In this document: in pieces, positions 1 to 7,471 of the stretch
How positions within the stretch are numbered: the stretch's first letter is position 1
Layout of the letters: each line of letters starts with the position of its first letter
DNA from: Pseudomonadota bacterium
GTDB taxonomy: Bacteria; Pseudomonadota; Gammaproteobacteria; Xanthomonadales; Xanthomonadaceae
Assembly: GCA_023395465.1 (NCBI GenBank)
Contig: JAEWZE010000092.1
Coordinates: 1 to 8,497 of the forward strand
Length of the DNA stretch: 8,497 nt
Direction of reading: 5' to 3'
Notes under the pieces: generated by a model
Told to the model about the DNA's origin: nothing
The model's input: only the letters and a program-made list of their open reading frames with translations
The model's database searches: none
Position numbers and translations under genes: made by a program

Positions 1-521
1 GGCTGCCGGCGTTCACCGGACCCGACGAGGCGCTCGGCACGGACCTGTTCGAACACCTGGCCGCGGGCAGCGAAGGGCGCCGCTGGCGCAGCCTGCTCAC
101 CGAGGCGCAGGTGGTCCTGCACAACCATCCGTGGAACGCGCGCCGCGCCGCGGCCGGCAAGCGGCCAGTGAACTCGCTGTGGTTCTGGGGCGGCGGCGCG
201 CTGCCCGACCATGTCGCCTCGCCGCATGCGCGCTTCCATGGCGGGGACGAACTGGCCTGCGCGCTCGCCGCGACCGCCGGGATCGGCGCGCCGCTGCCCG
301 ACCGCTACGCGGCGGGCGAGGGCGACAGCCTCTTCGACCTCACCACGATGCGCGACCTTCCCACGCTCGACCAGGCCTGGCTGCGGCCGGCGCTGGCTGC
401 GTTGCGCAGCGGCCGGATCGATTCGCTGGCGCTCGATACCGCCGACGGCGCCGTGTTCACGCTGCACCGCAGGCAGCGCTGGCGGTTCTGGCGCCGCCCG
501 CGCGCGGACTTCCAGGCCTGA
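1..521 (+). CDS. rpfE: RpfE-type regulatory protein, C-terminal part (5' end outside window)
   Basis: Open from the left edge (first whole codon at base 3) to TGA at 519-521, giving about 172 C-terminal residues. The recognisable signature is NSLWFWGGG (bases 171-197), preceded by VVLHNHPWNARRAAAGKRPVN. I associate this motif with the RpfE-type family, distantly related to phosphoglycerate-mutase/alkaline-phosphatase superfamily proteins and often annotated as 'regulatory protein RpfE' or a phosphoglycerate mutase homologue. Its biochemical activity is not established to my knowledge. No membrane segment or signal peptide is visible in this part, so it is probably cytoplasmic. The tail is very basic (RRQRWRFWRRPR). 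The stop overlaps the recJ ATG by one base (TGATG), which implies co-transcription and probably translational coupling. Family membership is supported by both the motif and the recJ neighbour, a pairing typical of Xanthomonas rpf loci. The N-terminal half cannot be assessed. Confidence 0.82.
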   Translation, partial: LPAFTGPDEALGTDLFEHLAAGSEGRRWRSLLTEAQVVLHNHPWNARRAAAGKRPVNSLWFWGGGALPDHVASPHARFHGGDELACALAATAGIGAPLPDRYAAGEGDSLFDLTTMRDLPTLDQAWLRPALAALRSGRIDSLALDTADGAVFTLHRRQRWRFWRRPRADFQA

Positions 522-2239
522 TGTCGCCGCGGATCCGGCGACGGGAGTTCCAGCCGGTCGATGGCTGGCCCGCGACCATGCCGCCGCTGCTGCGACGCAT
601 CTATGCCGCGCGCGGCATCGGGGATCCGGCGCTGGCGCAGCCCAGGCTCGCGCACCTGCCGCCGCCCGATGGCCTCGGAGGATTGGTCGAGGCCGTGCGG
701 CTGCTCGCCGATGCGATCGCGCGCGAGCAGCGGATCCTGGTCGTCGGCGATTTCGATGCCGATGGCGCCACCGCCTGCGCGGTGGCGGTACGCGGCCTGC
801 GCATGCTCGGCGCGCGGGATGTGGTGCATGCAGTGCCGAACCGCATGCTGCACGGCTACGGGCTGTCGGTCGGGCTGGTCGAGGAACTGGCTGCGCTGCG
901 GCCCGGCCTGCTGGTGACCGTCGATCATGGCGTGGCCTGCCACGCCGGCGTGGCGGCGGCCAAGGCGCGCGGCTGGCCGGTGCTGGTCACCGACCACCAC
1001 CTGCCGGGCGAGACGCTGCCGCCGGCCGACGCCATCGTCAATCCCAACCTGCGCGGCGACGCGTTCGCCTGCAAGGCGCTGGCGGGCGTCGGGGTGATCT
1101 TCTATGTGCTGCTGGCGCTGCGCGGACGCCTGCGCGACGAGGGCGCTTTCGCCGGGCGCGATCTCCCCGACCTGTCGGTGCTGCTCGACCTGGTGGCGGT
1201 CGGCACCGTGGCCGACCTGGTGCCGCTGGATGCCAGCAACCGCGCGATGGTGGCGGCCGGCCTGCGCAGGCTCCGCGCCGGGCGGGGCTGCGCCGGGCTG
1301 CAGGCGCTGATCGAGGTGTCCGGTCGCCGTGCGGAAACGCTGACCGCGGCCGACATCGGTTTCGCGGTCGCGCCGCGGCTCAACGCCGCCGGCCGGCTCG
1401 AGGACATGTCGCTGGGCATCGAATGCCTGCTCAGCGACGATCCGCGCCAGGCGCGCGAGCTGGCCGAACGCCTGCACCAGATCAATGCCGAACGCCGTGG
1501 CGTGCAGCAGCTGATGGTCGACGACGCGGAAGCGGCGCTGGCGAAGCTCGCGCCGACCGATGGCGGATCCGCCCTGGCCGTGTGCCTGTTCGATCCGGAC
1601 TGGCACGCCGGCGTGGTCGGCCTGGTGGCGTCGAAGATGAAGGAGCGCCTGCACCGCCCGGTGATCGCCTTCGCGCCCTCCGAGCCCGGCAGCGGGCAAC
1701 TGCGCGGCTCGGCGCGCTCGATCCCCGGCCTGCACATCCGCGACGTGCTGGCGGCGGTGGACAGTGCCCATCCGGGCCTGATCGAACGTTTCGGCGGCCA
1801 CGCCATGGCCGCCGGGATGAGCCTGCGACGCGAGTCCTTCGCCGCCTTCGAAGCCGCGTTCGCGCAGGCCGTGCGCGGCATGCTCGATCCGGTCCTGCTG
1901 CAGGCCGAGCTGGTCAGCGATGGCGAACTGCTGCCCGGCGAGTTCGACCGCTTCCACGCCGAGGCGCTGCGCGACGGTGGCCCCTGGGGTCAGGGCTTCG
2001 CCGAGCCGCTGTTCGATGGTGTGTTCGAAGTGCTGGACTGGAAGACCGTCGGCGAACGCCATCTCAAGCTGCGGCTGCGCGCCGAGGGCGTGCGCGCGCC
2101 GCTGGCGGCAATCCATTTCGGTGGCTGGTCGGGCGAGGCTCCGGTGGCGGGATCCCGGCTGGCCTACCGCCTCGCGCCAGACGACTGGCGCGGCGGAGAT
2201 GCCATCCAGCTCATCGTCGAGCACCGCGAACCGGCGTAA
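521..2239 (+). CDS. recJ: Single-stranded-DNA-specific 5'-3' exonuclease RecJ
   Basis: 572 residues, close to E. coli RecJ (577). RecJ degrades single-stranded DNA 5' to 3' and acts in RecF-pathway recombination, mismatch repair and processing of stalled forks, in the cytoplasm. The DHH-family motifs appear in order: DFDADG (77-82, motif I), VDHG (134-137), DHH (158-160, motif III), GTVAD (228-232, motif IV) and PRLNAAGR (285-292). The DHHA1 nucleic-acid-binding motif GGHAMAAG follows at 425-432, then a C-terminal OB-like region. All the aspartate and histidine metal ligands expected from the family look intact. The ATG at 521 was chosen because it overlaps the rpfE stop and gives the family length. 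The same frame is open back to 131, but that part is a shadow of rpfE. No strong Shine-Dalgarno precedes the start, fitting coupling to rpfE. The 55 bases after the stop, towards the convergent acyltransferase, hold no convincing terminator. Confidence 0.97.
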   Translation: MSPRIRRREFQPVDGWPATMPPLLRRIYAARGIGDPALAQPRLAHLPPPDGLGGLVEAVRLLADAIAREQRILVVGDFDADGATACAVAVRGLRMLGARDVVHAVPNRMLHGYGLSVGLVEELAALRPGLLVTVDHGVACHAGVAAAKARGWPVLVTDHHLPGETLPPADAIVNPNLRGDAFACKALAGVGVIFYVLLALRGRLRDEGAFAGRDLPDLSVLLDLVAVGTVADLVPLDASNRAMVAAGLRRLRAGRGCAGLQALIEVSGRRAETLTAADIGFAVAPRLNAAGRLEDMSLGIECLLSDDPRQARELAERLHQINAERRGVQQLMVDDAEAALAKLAPTDGGSALAVCLFDPDWHAGVVGLVASKMKERLHRPVIAFAPSEPGSGQLRGSARSIPGLHIRDVLAAVDSAHPGLIERFGGHAMAAGMSLRRESFAAFEAAFAQAVRGMLDPVLLQAELVSDGELLPGEFDRFHAEALRDGGPWGQGFAEPLFDGVFEVLDWKTVGERHLKLRLRAEGVRAPLAAIHFGGWSGEAPVAGSRLAYRLAPDDWRGGDAIQLIVEHREPA

Positions 2240-2294
2240 CCCACTTCCGCTGCGACGCTGCCGCGCCGAGATCGGGTCCCGAGCGGCTGGAACG

Positions 2295-3518
2295 CTAGGC
2301 CTCTTTCGCCGCAGCCGCGTCCGGAGCAGCGACCTGGGCCGGGCTGGCCCCGTCCCGGTACTTGAGCCCGAACAGCGGTCGCAGCGGTGCCACGCGCCGG
2401 ATCAGCTCGTACCCGGCGAACGCCAGTCCGAACGTCAGCGCCACCAGCAGCGGTCCCTCCAGCAGCGGCGACAGCCGGTAGGGCCGCAACTGCCAGGCGA
2501 ACACCACGATGATCGTCTGGTGCAGGATGTAGACCGGGAAGATCGCCCGCGACAGGTAGCGCAGCGCGGGGCTGTCGCCGGGGGAGAGGTGGCGGGCGAA
2601 GCCGAGGACGGCGACGATCGCGCACCACTGGTCCAGTGCCCAGACCACGCGCATCGACAGGCGCAGCGCCTGCGGCGGCTCCAGTTCGCGGAACACTTCG
2701 AAGTACGCCGCGATCGCCAGCCAGCCCAGCAGCCACGCCGCCAGCGCCGGCCAGCGCATCCGTGCGAAGGCATCCCATACCCGCCCCTCGCGCGCGACCA
2801 GGAAGCCGAGCAGGAACACCGTGAAATACTGCGCATGGTTGTACCAGTCGTCGACCAGGGCGTGGGTCGATTCGAAGCGGCCGACCAGCAGCAGGCGGGC
2901 GAGGGCAAGCAGCAGCGCCGGCCACAGCAGCAGGCCGGGCCCGGACGCCAGCAGTCCACCCAGGCGCCCGCCCGCGCGCTCGAGCATGCGCGGCGCCAGG
3001 CGCACCAGCAGCCAGAGCACGACGGTGTAGACCCACAGGTAGGCCACGAACCACAGGTGGTTCCATGTCGGCACGTCGAGGCAGTCGTCGCCGCGGCAGA
3101 AGCTGTCGTCCGCGGCCAGGTACCGCGCCCAGAACGCCAGGTAGCCGTCGTGGTAGCCGCCGGGCAGTTTGTCGACCACCTCGTAGTAGGACTGCGGCGG
3201 CACCACCACCAGCATGCCGAAGGCCAGCGGCAGCAGCAGCCGCCACGTGCGCGGACCGAGGAAGCGGGGGCGGGTGCCTGACGCCGCCGCCACGGAGCCG
3301 ACCTTGTCGAGCAGGAACGCGGTGGCCGCGCCGGAGACGAGGAACAGCAGCGACAGGCGCCACGGCGAGCTCAGCATCATGAAGGGTTCGAGCTCGGTAC
3401 TCGCATGCGGGCTGTCGATGTGCCATTCCCAGGTCACGTAATACATGCCCACGTGGTAGAGCACGAGCAGGGCGAAGGCGAAGACGCGGACCCAGTCGAG
3501 GTCGTGGCGGCGTGTCAT
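2295..3518 (-). CDS. Multi-pass membrane acyltransferase (acyltransferase-3 family, OpgC/MdoC-like)
   Basis: 407 residues from the ATG at 3518 (minus strand) to TAG at 2295. About ten hydrophobic helices are visible, near residues 10-27, 52-70, 92-108, 155-173, 192-212, 229-241, 256-273, 293-308, 323-342 and 354-371. Family hallmarks are the N-terminal RHDLDWVR segment leading to the conserved H22 in YHVGM, the NHLWF motif at 153-157, FPVYILHQT at 327-335, and PLFGLKYR near the C-terminus. Known members transfer acyl groups (succinyl, acetyl) to periplasmic glucans, polysaccharides or lipids from the inner membrane; the substrate here is unknown. An upstream GTG at 3641 would add 41 Pro/Arg-rich residues, but homology-like sequence begins at MTRRHDLDW, so the shorter form is preferred. 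No good Shine-Dalgarno precedes either start. It is convergent with recJ and divergent from the LytTR gene, sharing a 146-bp upstream region with it. The C-terminal 20 residues are Ala-rich and probably disordered. Confidence 0.88.
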   Translation of the reverse strand: MTRRHDLDWVRVFAFALLVLYHVGMYYVTWEWHIDSPHASTELEPFMMLSSPWRLSLLFLVSGAATAFLLDKVGSVAAASGTRPRFLGPRTWRLLLPLAFGMLVVVPPQSYYEVVDKLPGGYHDGYLAFWARYLAADDSFCRGDDCLDVPTWNHLWFVAYLWVYTVVLWLLVRLAPRMLERAGGRLGGLLASGPGLLLWPALLLALARLLLVGRFESTHALVDDWYNHAQYFTVFLLGFLVAREGRVWDAFARMRWPALAAWLLGWLAIAAYFEVFRELEPPQALRLSMRVVWALDQWCAIVAVLGFARHLSPGDSPALRYLSRAIFPVYILHQTIIVVFAWQLRPYRLSPLLEGPLLVALTFGLAFAGYELIRRVAPLRPLFGLKYRDGASPAQVAAPDAAAAKEA

Positions 3519-3583
3519 GGATGCAACCGGAGGGAGGACAGGCGCCGAGGCTGGGCGGCTGGCGGGGGTGCGGCAAGCGCGAA

Positions 3584-3631
3584 GGGACGGATCGACGGGT
3601 CCCGGGGACGGATCGCGGAACCGGGGGACGG
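3584..3631 (+). repeat. Three direct repeats in the acyltransferase/rpfD divergent intergenic region
   Basis: GGGACGGATCG occurs identically at 3584-3594 and 3605-3615 (21-bp period). A third shorter copy, GGGACGG, lies at 3625-3631 (20-bp period). An 11-base dyad GTCCCGGGGAC at 3599-3609 overlaps the second copy. A spacing of about two helical turns puts all copies on one face of the helix. The third copy overlaps where the -35 of the rpfD promoter would fall. This resembles an operator, though the motif does not match the known LytTR consensus. Confidence 0.5.
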
Positions 3632-3650
3632 GGCACGGCACGCGGCGACG

Positions 3651-3656
3651 TAGAAT
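3651..3656 (+). promoter_or_regulatory. Putative -10 box of rpfD
   Basis: TAGAAT matches the sigma-70 -10 consensus at five of six positions. No recognisable -35 hexamer lies 16-18 bases upstream, which would fit activator dependence. The ATG is only nine bases from the start of the spacer after the box, so transcription would begin at about 3662-3665. That would give a leaderless or nearly leaderless mRNA. Confidence 0.45.
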
Positions 3657-3664
3657 CCAGCCCG

Positions 3665-4540
3665 ATGACGCGCCCGCCCACCGCTTACGAACGTTACGCC
3701 CCCTGGCGACGCTGGGTCGAGGTCGGCTTCGTGGGCGCGGTCCTGGCGGCCAACGCGGCCGGCAACAGCATCACTACCTGGATCGAGCTCGAACGCGATG
3801 CCGGCAATCCGGCCCAGCCCTGGGAGCCGGTGGTGTGGGAGGTCAGCAGTGCGCTGATGTGGTGCCTGCTGATCCCGCTTGTCGCCCGGCTCGTGGAACG
3901 GTTCCCGACCCACTGGCAGAACTGGCACCGTCGCCTGCCGCTGCACCTGGGCGCGAGCATAGCGGTGTCGCTGGCGCACGTGGTGGGCATGGTCGCGCTG
4001 CGCACGCTCGCCTACCGCTGGCAGGGCGCCGCCTACGATTTCGGACCCTGGCCGCGCGAGCTGCTCTACGAATACCTCAAGGACGTGCGCAGCTACGTCT
4101 GGATCGTGCTCATGGTGGAAGCCTACCGCCTGGTGCTGCGACGGCTGCAGGGCGAGGCCAGCCTGCTCGGGCCTCCCGACGAGGGGCCCGCGGTCGAGCC
4201 GGTCGAGCGGCCGGAACGGTTCCTGGTGCGCAAACTCGGGCGCGAATTCCTGGTGGACGCCCACGACATCGAATGGCTGCAGGCCTCGGGCAACTACGTC
4301 AACCTGCGGGTACGCGGGCACGACTACCCGCTGCGCAGCACCCTTGCCGGGATCATGGACCGCCTCGATCCGGTTCGCTTCGTCCGCATCCACCGCAGCT
4401 ACGCGGTCAATCTCGACCAGCTGGCCTCGATCGAACCGCTGGAGACGGGCGACGCGCGGGCGCACATGAAGGACGGCAGCGTCCTGCCGGCCAGCCGGCG
4501 CCACCGCGGCGAGCTGCGCGGGCGATTCGCCGAGGCCTGA
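3665..4540 (+). CDS. rpfD: Membrane-anchored LytTR-family DNA-binding regulator (RpfD-like)
   Basis: 291 residues. The N-terminal half has four hydrophobic helices, near residues 18-41, 57-78, 91-113 and 141-159, followed by a Pro/Glu-rich linker (about 165-184). A LytTR DNA-binding domain occupies about 186-290. Domain hallmarks are FLVRKLGREFLVDAHDIEWL, the ASGNYVNL stretch (207-214), RFVRIHRSYAVNL (238-250) and the C-terminal LPASRRHRGEL. There is no receiver domain, so this is a one-component design in which a membrane sensor is fused to the DNA-binding output. The ATG at 3665 is chosen because the frame upstream (to 3512) encodes a low-complexity stretch and the TAGAAT box sits directly before this start. 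The neighbourhood (recJ, prfB, lysS, rpfG) matches that of rpfD in Xanthomonas, where rpfD encodes a LytTR-type protein, so the symbol is used by synteny and domain type. The target genes are unknown; the divergent acyltransferase is the obvious candidate. Confidence 0.85.
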   Translation: MTRPPTAYERYAPWRRWVEVGFVGAVLAANAAGNSITTWIELERDAGNPAQPWEPVVWEVSSALMWCLLIPLVARLVERFPTHWQNWHRRLPLHLGASIAVSLAHVVGMVALRTLAYRWQGAAYDFGPWPRELLYEYLKDVRSYVWIVLMVEAYRLVLRRLQGEASLLGPPDEGPAVEPVERPERFLVRKLGREFLVDAHDIEWLQASGNYVNLRVRGHDYPLRSTLAGIMDRLDPVRFVRIHRSYAVNLDQLASIEPLETGDARAHMKDGSVLPASRRHRGELRGRFAEA

Positions 4541-4543
4541 AGG

Positions 4544-4581
4544 CGTCGCGCCGGGGCTGGCGGCCCGGCGCCGCGGCGACG
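4544..4581 (+). terminator. GC-rich stem-loop just after rpfD
   Basis: The outer arms CGTCGC (4544-4549) and GCGACG (4576-4581) pair. They enclose inner arms GCCGGG (4550-4555) and CCCGGC (4564-4569), with an eight-base loop and a one-sided six-base bulge. It starts three bases after the rpfD stop and lies upstream of the prfB promoter. There is no downstream T-run, so an intrinsic terminator is uncertain; it may only protect the mRNA 3' end. Confidence 0.35.
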
Positions 4582-4613
4582 AGGCTGTGCGGCCTGCAGC
4601 GTGGCGGGTGGAT

Positions 4614-4622
4614 TGCTAGAAT
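4614..4622 (+). promoter_or_regulatory. Extended -10 promoter element of prfB
   Basis: TGCTAGAAT is an extended -10 (TGn followed by TAGAAT at 4617-4622). The best -35 candidate at 17-bp spacing, CTGCAG at 4594-4599, is weak, which extended -10 promoters tolerate. Transcription would start near 4629, leaving a leader of about 25 bases before the prfB ATG. That leader has no clear Shine-Dalgarno. Confidence 0.55.
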
Positions 4623-4653
4623 CGCGGGCTGTTTACCCTGCGGTATTCCCCAC

Positions 4654-5782
4654 ATGATCGAACTCAATCCCGTGCGCCAGCGCATCGCCGACCTGTCCGG
4701 TCGGCTGGATGCGCTGAGGGGGTTTCTTTGACTACGATGCCCGGCGCGAACGGCTCGAGGAAGTAGAGCGCGAGCTCGAGAATCCCGACATCTGGAACGA
4801 TCCCGATCGCGCCCAGGCGCTGGGACGCGAGCGCTCGCTGCTCGACAAGACGGTCAACGGCATCCGCAACCTCAGCGAAGGCCTGTCCGGGGCCGGCGAG
4901 CTGCTGGAGCTGGCCGAGTCAGAGGACGACGAGGACACCGCCCTGGCCGTGGTGGCCGACGTCGATGGCTACCAGAAGGGCGTCGAGCAGCTGGAATTCC
5001 AGCGCATGTTCTCCGGCAAGATGGACAGCGCCAACGCGTTCGTCGACATCCAGGCCGGCGCCGGCGGCACCGAGGCGCAGGACTGGGCCGAGATGCTGCT
5101 GCGCATGTACCTGCGCTGGTGCGAATCGCGCGGCTGGAAGACCGAGCTGATGGAGGCCAGCGGCGGCGACGTGGCCGGGATCAAGTCCGCCACGCTGCGG
5201 GTCGAGGGCGATTTCGCCTATGGCTGGCTCAAGACCGAGACCGGCGTGCACCGGCTGGTGCGCAAGTCGCCGTTCGACTCGGACAACCGCCGCCATACCA
5301 GCTTCACCTCGGTGTTCGTGTCGCCCGAAGTCGACGACAACATCGACATCGAGATCAACCCGGCCGACCTCAAGACCGACGTCTACCGCTCCTCCGGCGC
5401 CGGCGGCCAGCACGTCAACAAGACCGAGTCGGCCGTGCGCATCACCCACGTGCCGACCGGAATTGTCGTGGCCTGCCAGACCGGTCGCAGCCAGCACCAG
5501 AACCGCGACAACGCGATGAAGATGCTGGCCGCCAAGCTCTACGAGCTGGAGATCCAGAAGCGCAACGCCGAGCGCGACGCGGTGGAGGCGACCAAGTCCG
5601 ACATCGGCTGGGGCAGCCAGATCCGCAACTACGTGCTCGACCAGAGCCGGATCAAGGACCTGCGCACCGGCATCGAGCGCAGCGACACCCAGAAGGTGCT
5701 CGACGGCGATCTCGACGAGTTCGTGGAGGCCAGCCTGAAGTCCGGCCTGGAAGTCGGCTCCAAACGCACCGACGCGGTCTGA
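4654..5782 (+). CDS. prfB: Peptide chain release factor 2 (RF2), made by +1 programmed frameshift
   Basis: The frame runs from ATG at 4654 for 25 codons to an in-frame TGA at 4729-4731. It continues in the +1 frame from GAC at 4730, so the segments 4654-4728 and 4730-5782 together give 375 residues (E. coli RF2 is 365). RF2 recognises UGA and UAA in the ribosomal A site and triggers peptide release. The stop-codon recognition tripeptide SPF is at 205-207 and the catalytic GGQ at 250-252, the same numbers as in E. coli. Residue 246 is Ser, not the Thr that impairs E. coli K-12 RF2. The N-terminal coiled-coil domain spans about 1-110. Calling only the second frame would lose the first 98 residues. 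lysS follows 73 bases downstream, the same order as in E. coli. Confidence 0.97.
4717..4732 (+). promoter_or_regulatory. Programmed +1 frameshift site of prfB
   Basis: The site has the canonical parts: an internal Shine-Dalgarno-like AGGGGG (4717-4722), three spacer bases TTT, then the slippery CTT TGA C (4726-4732). The peptidyl-tRNA on CTT slips to TTT and decoding resumes at GAC. It differs from the E. coli site by one spacer base (TTT for TAT). Low RF2 slows termination at the UGA and favours the shift, which is autoregulation of RF2 level. Confidence 0.96.
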
Positions 5783-5788
5783 CCGCCC

Positions 5789-5809
5789 GCCGGCGCCGCT
5801 GGCGCCGGC
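5789..5809 (+). other. Intercistronic stem-loop between prfB and lysS
   Basis: A perfect nine-base-pair stem, GCCGGCGCC (5789-5797) with GGCGCCGGC (5801-5809), closes a three-base loop six bases after the prfB stop. It lacks a T-run, so it is unlikely to terminate efficiently. It may act as an mRNA stability or processing element within a prfB-lysS transcript. Confidence 0.4.
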
Positions 5810-5855
5810 CGTGCGCCCTGCGCTGCATCACCGTTCCATTCCGACCAAGACCGAC

Positions 5856-7388
<1,533 letters not shown>

Positions 7389-7408
7389 CGCAAGGGGCGG
7401 CGCTCCGA

Positions 7409-7450
7409 CCTGCGTTACCCTGCGTTTGCGTACATACTCTGACGCAGAGT
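7409..7450 (+). promoter_or_regulatory. Putative rpfG promoter with tandem and inverted repeats
   Basis: CCTGCGTT occurs twice, at 7409-7416 and 7419-7426, exactly one helical turn apart. A perfect six-base inverted repeat, ACTCTG then ACG then CAGAGT, follows at 7436-7450. A -10 candidate CATACT (7433-7438, five of six to TATAAT) lies between, with only a weak -35 (CTGCGT, 7410-7415) inside the first repeat. The start point would be near 7445, giving a leader of about 27 bases to the ATG at 7472. The repeats look like regulator sites over the promoter. Confidence 0.4.
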
Positions 7451-7458
7451 CACAGGAC

Positions 7459-7465
7459 GGAAGGA
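7459..7465 (+). promoter_or_regulatory. Strong ribosome binding site deciding the rpfG start
   Basis: GGAAGGA ends six bases before the ATG at 7472. The later in-frame ATGs are less well served: 7538 has GGGAG only three bases away, and 7562 has GGAG about 13 bases away. This favours the 7472 start. Confidence 0.65.
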
Positions 7466-7471
7466 TCCGGC

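Noticed and set aside
305..2224. 639-codon open frame on the minus strand across rpfE and recJ
   Set aside because: It lies antisense to an unmistakable RecJ. Its translation is rich in His, Gln, Arg and Ala with no recognisable domain, which is usual for antisense frames in high-GC genomes.
2240..2294. Bidirectional terminator between convergent recJ and the acyltransferase
   Set aside because: Only a five-base palindrome with a one-base centre (TCGGG T CCCGA, 2272-2282) is present. It cannot form a useful hairpin and has no T-run.
1920..3281. 453-codon plus-strand frame across the end of recJ and the acyltransferase
   Set aside because: It crosses a recJ end and runs antisense to a ten-helix membrane protein. 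The translation is a Gln/Arg/His-rich low-complexity chain.
3519..3641. 41-residue N-terminal extension of the acyltransferase from a GTG at 3641
   Set aside because: The extension is Pro/Arg/Ser-rich and coincides with the direct-repeat array. Family-like sequence begins at MTRRHDLDW, so the region is treated as regulatory.
4729..4731. prfB as a pseudogene or sequencing error because of an in-frame TGA
   Set aside because: The stop sits in a complete RF2 programmed frameshift signal, and both flanking frames encode normal RF2 sequence.
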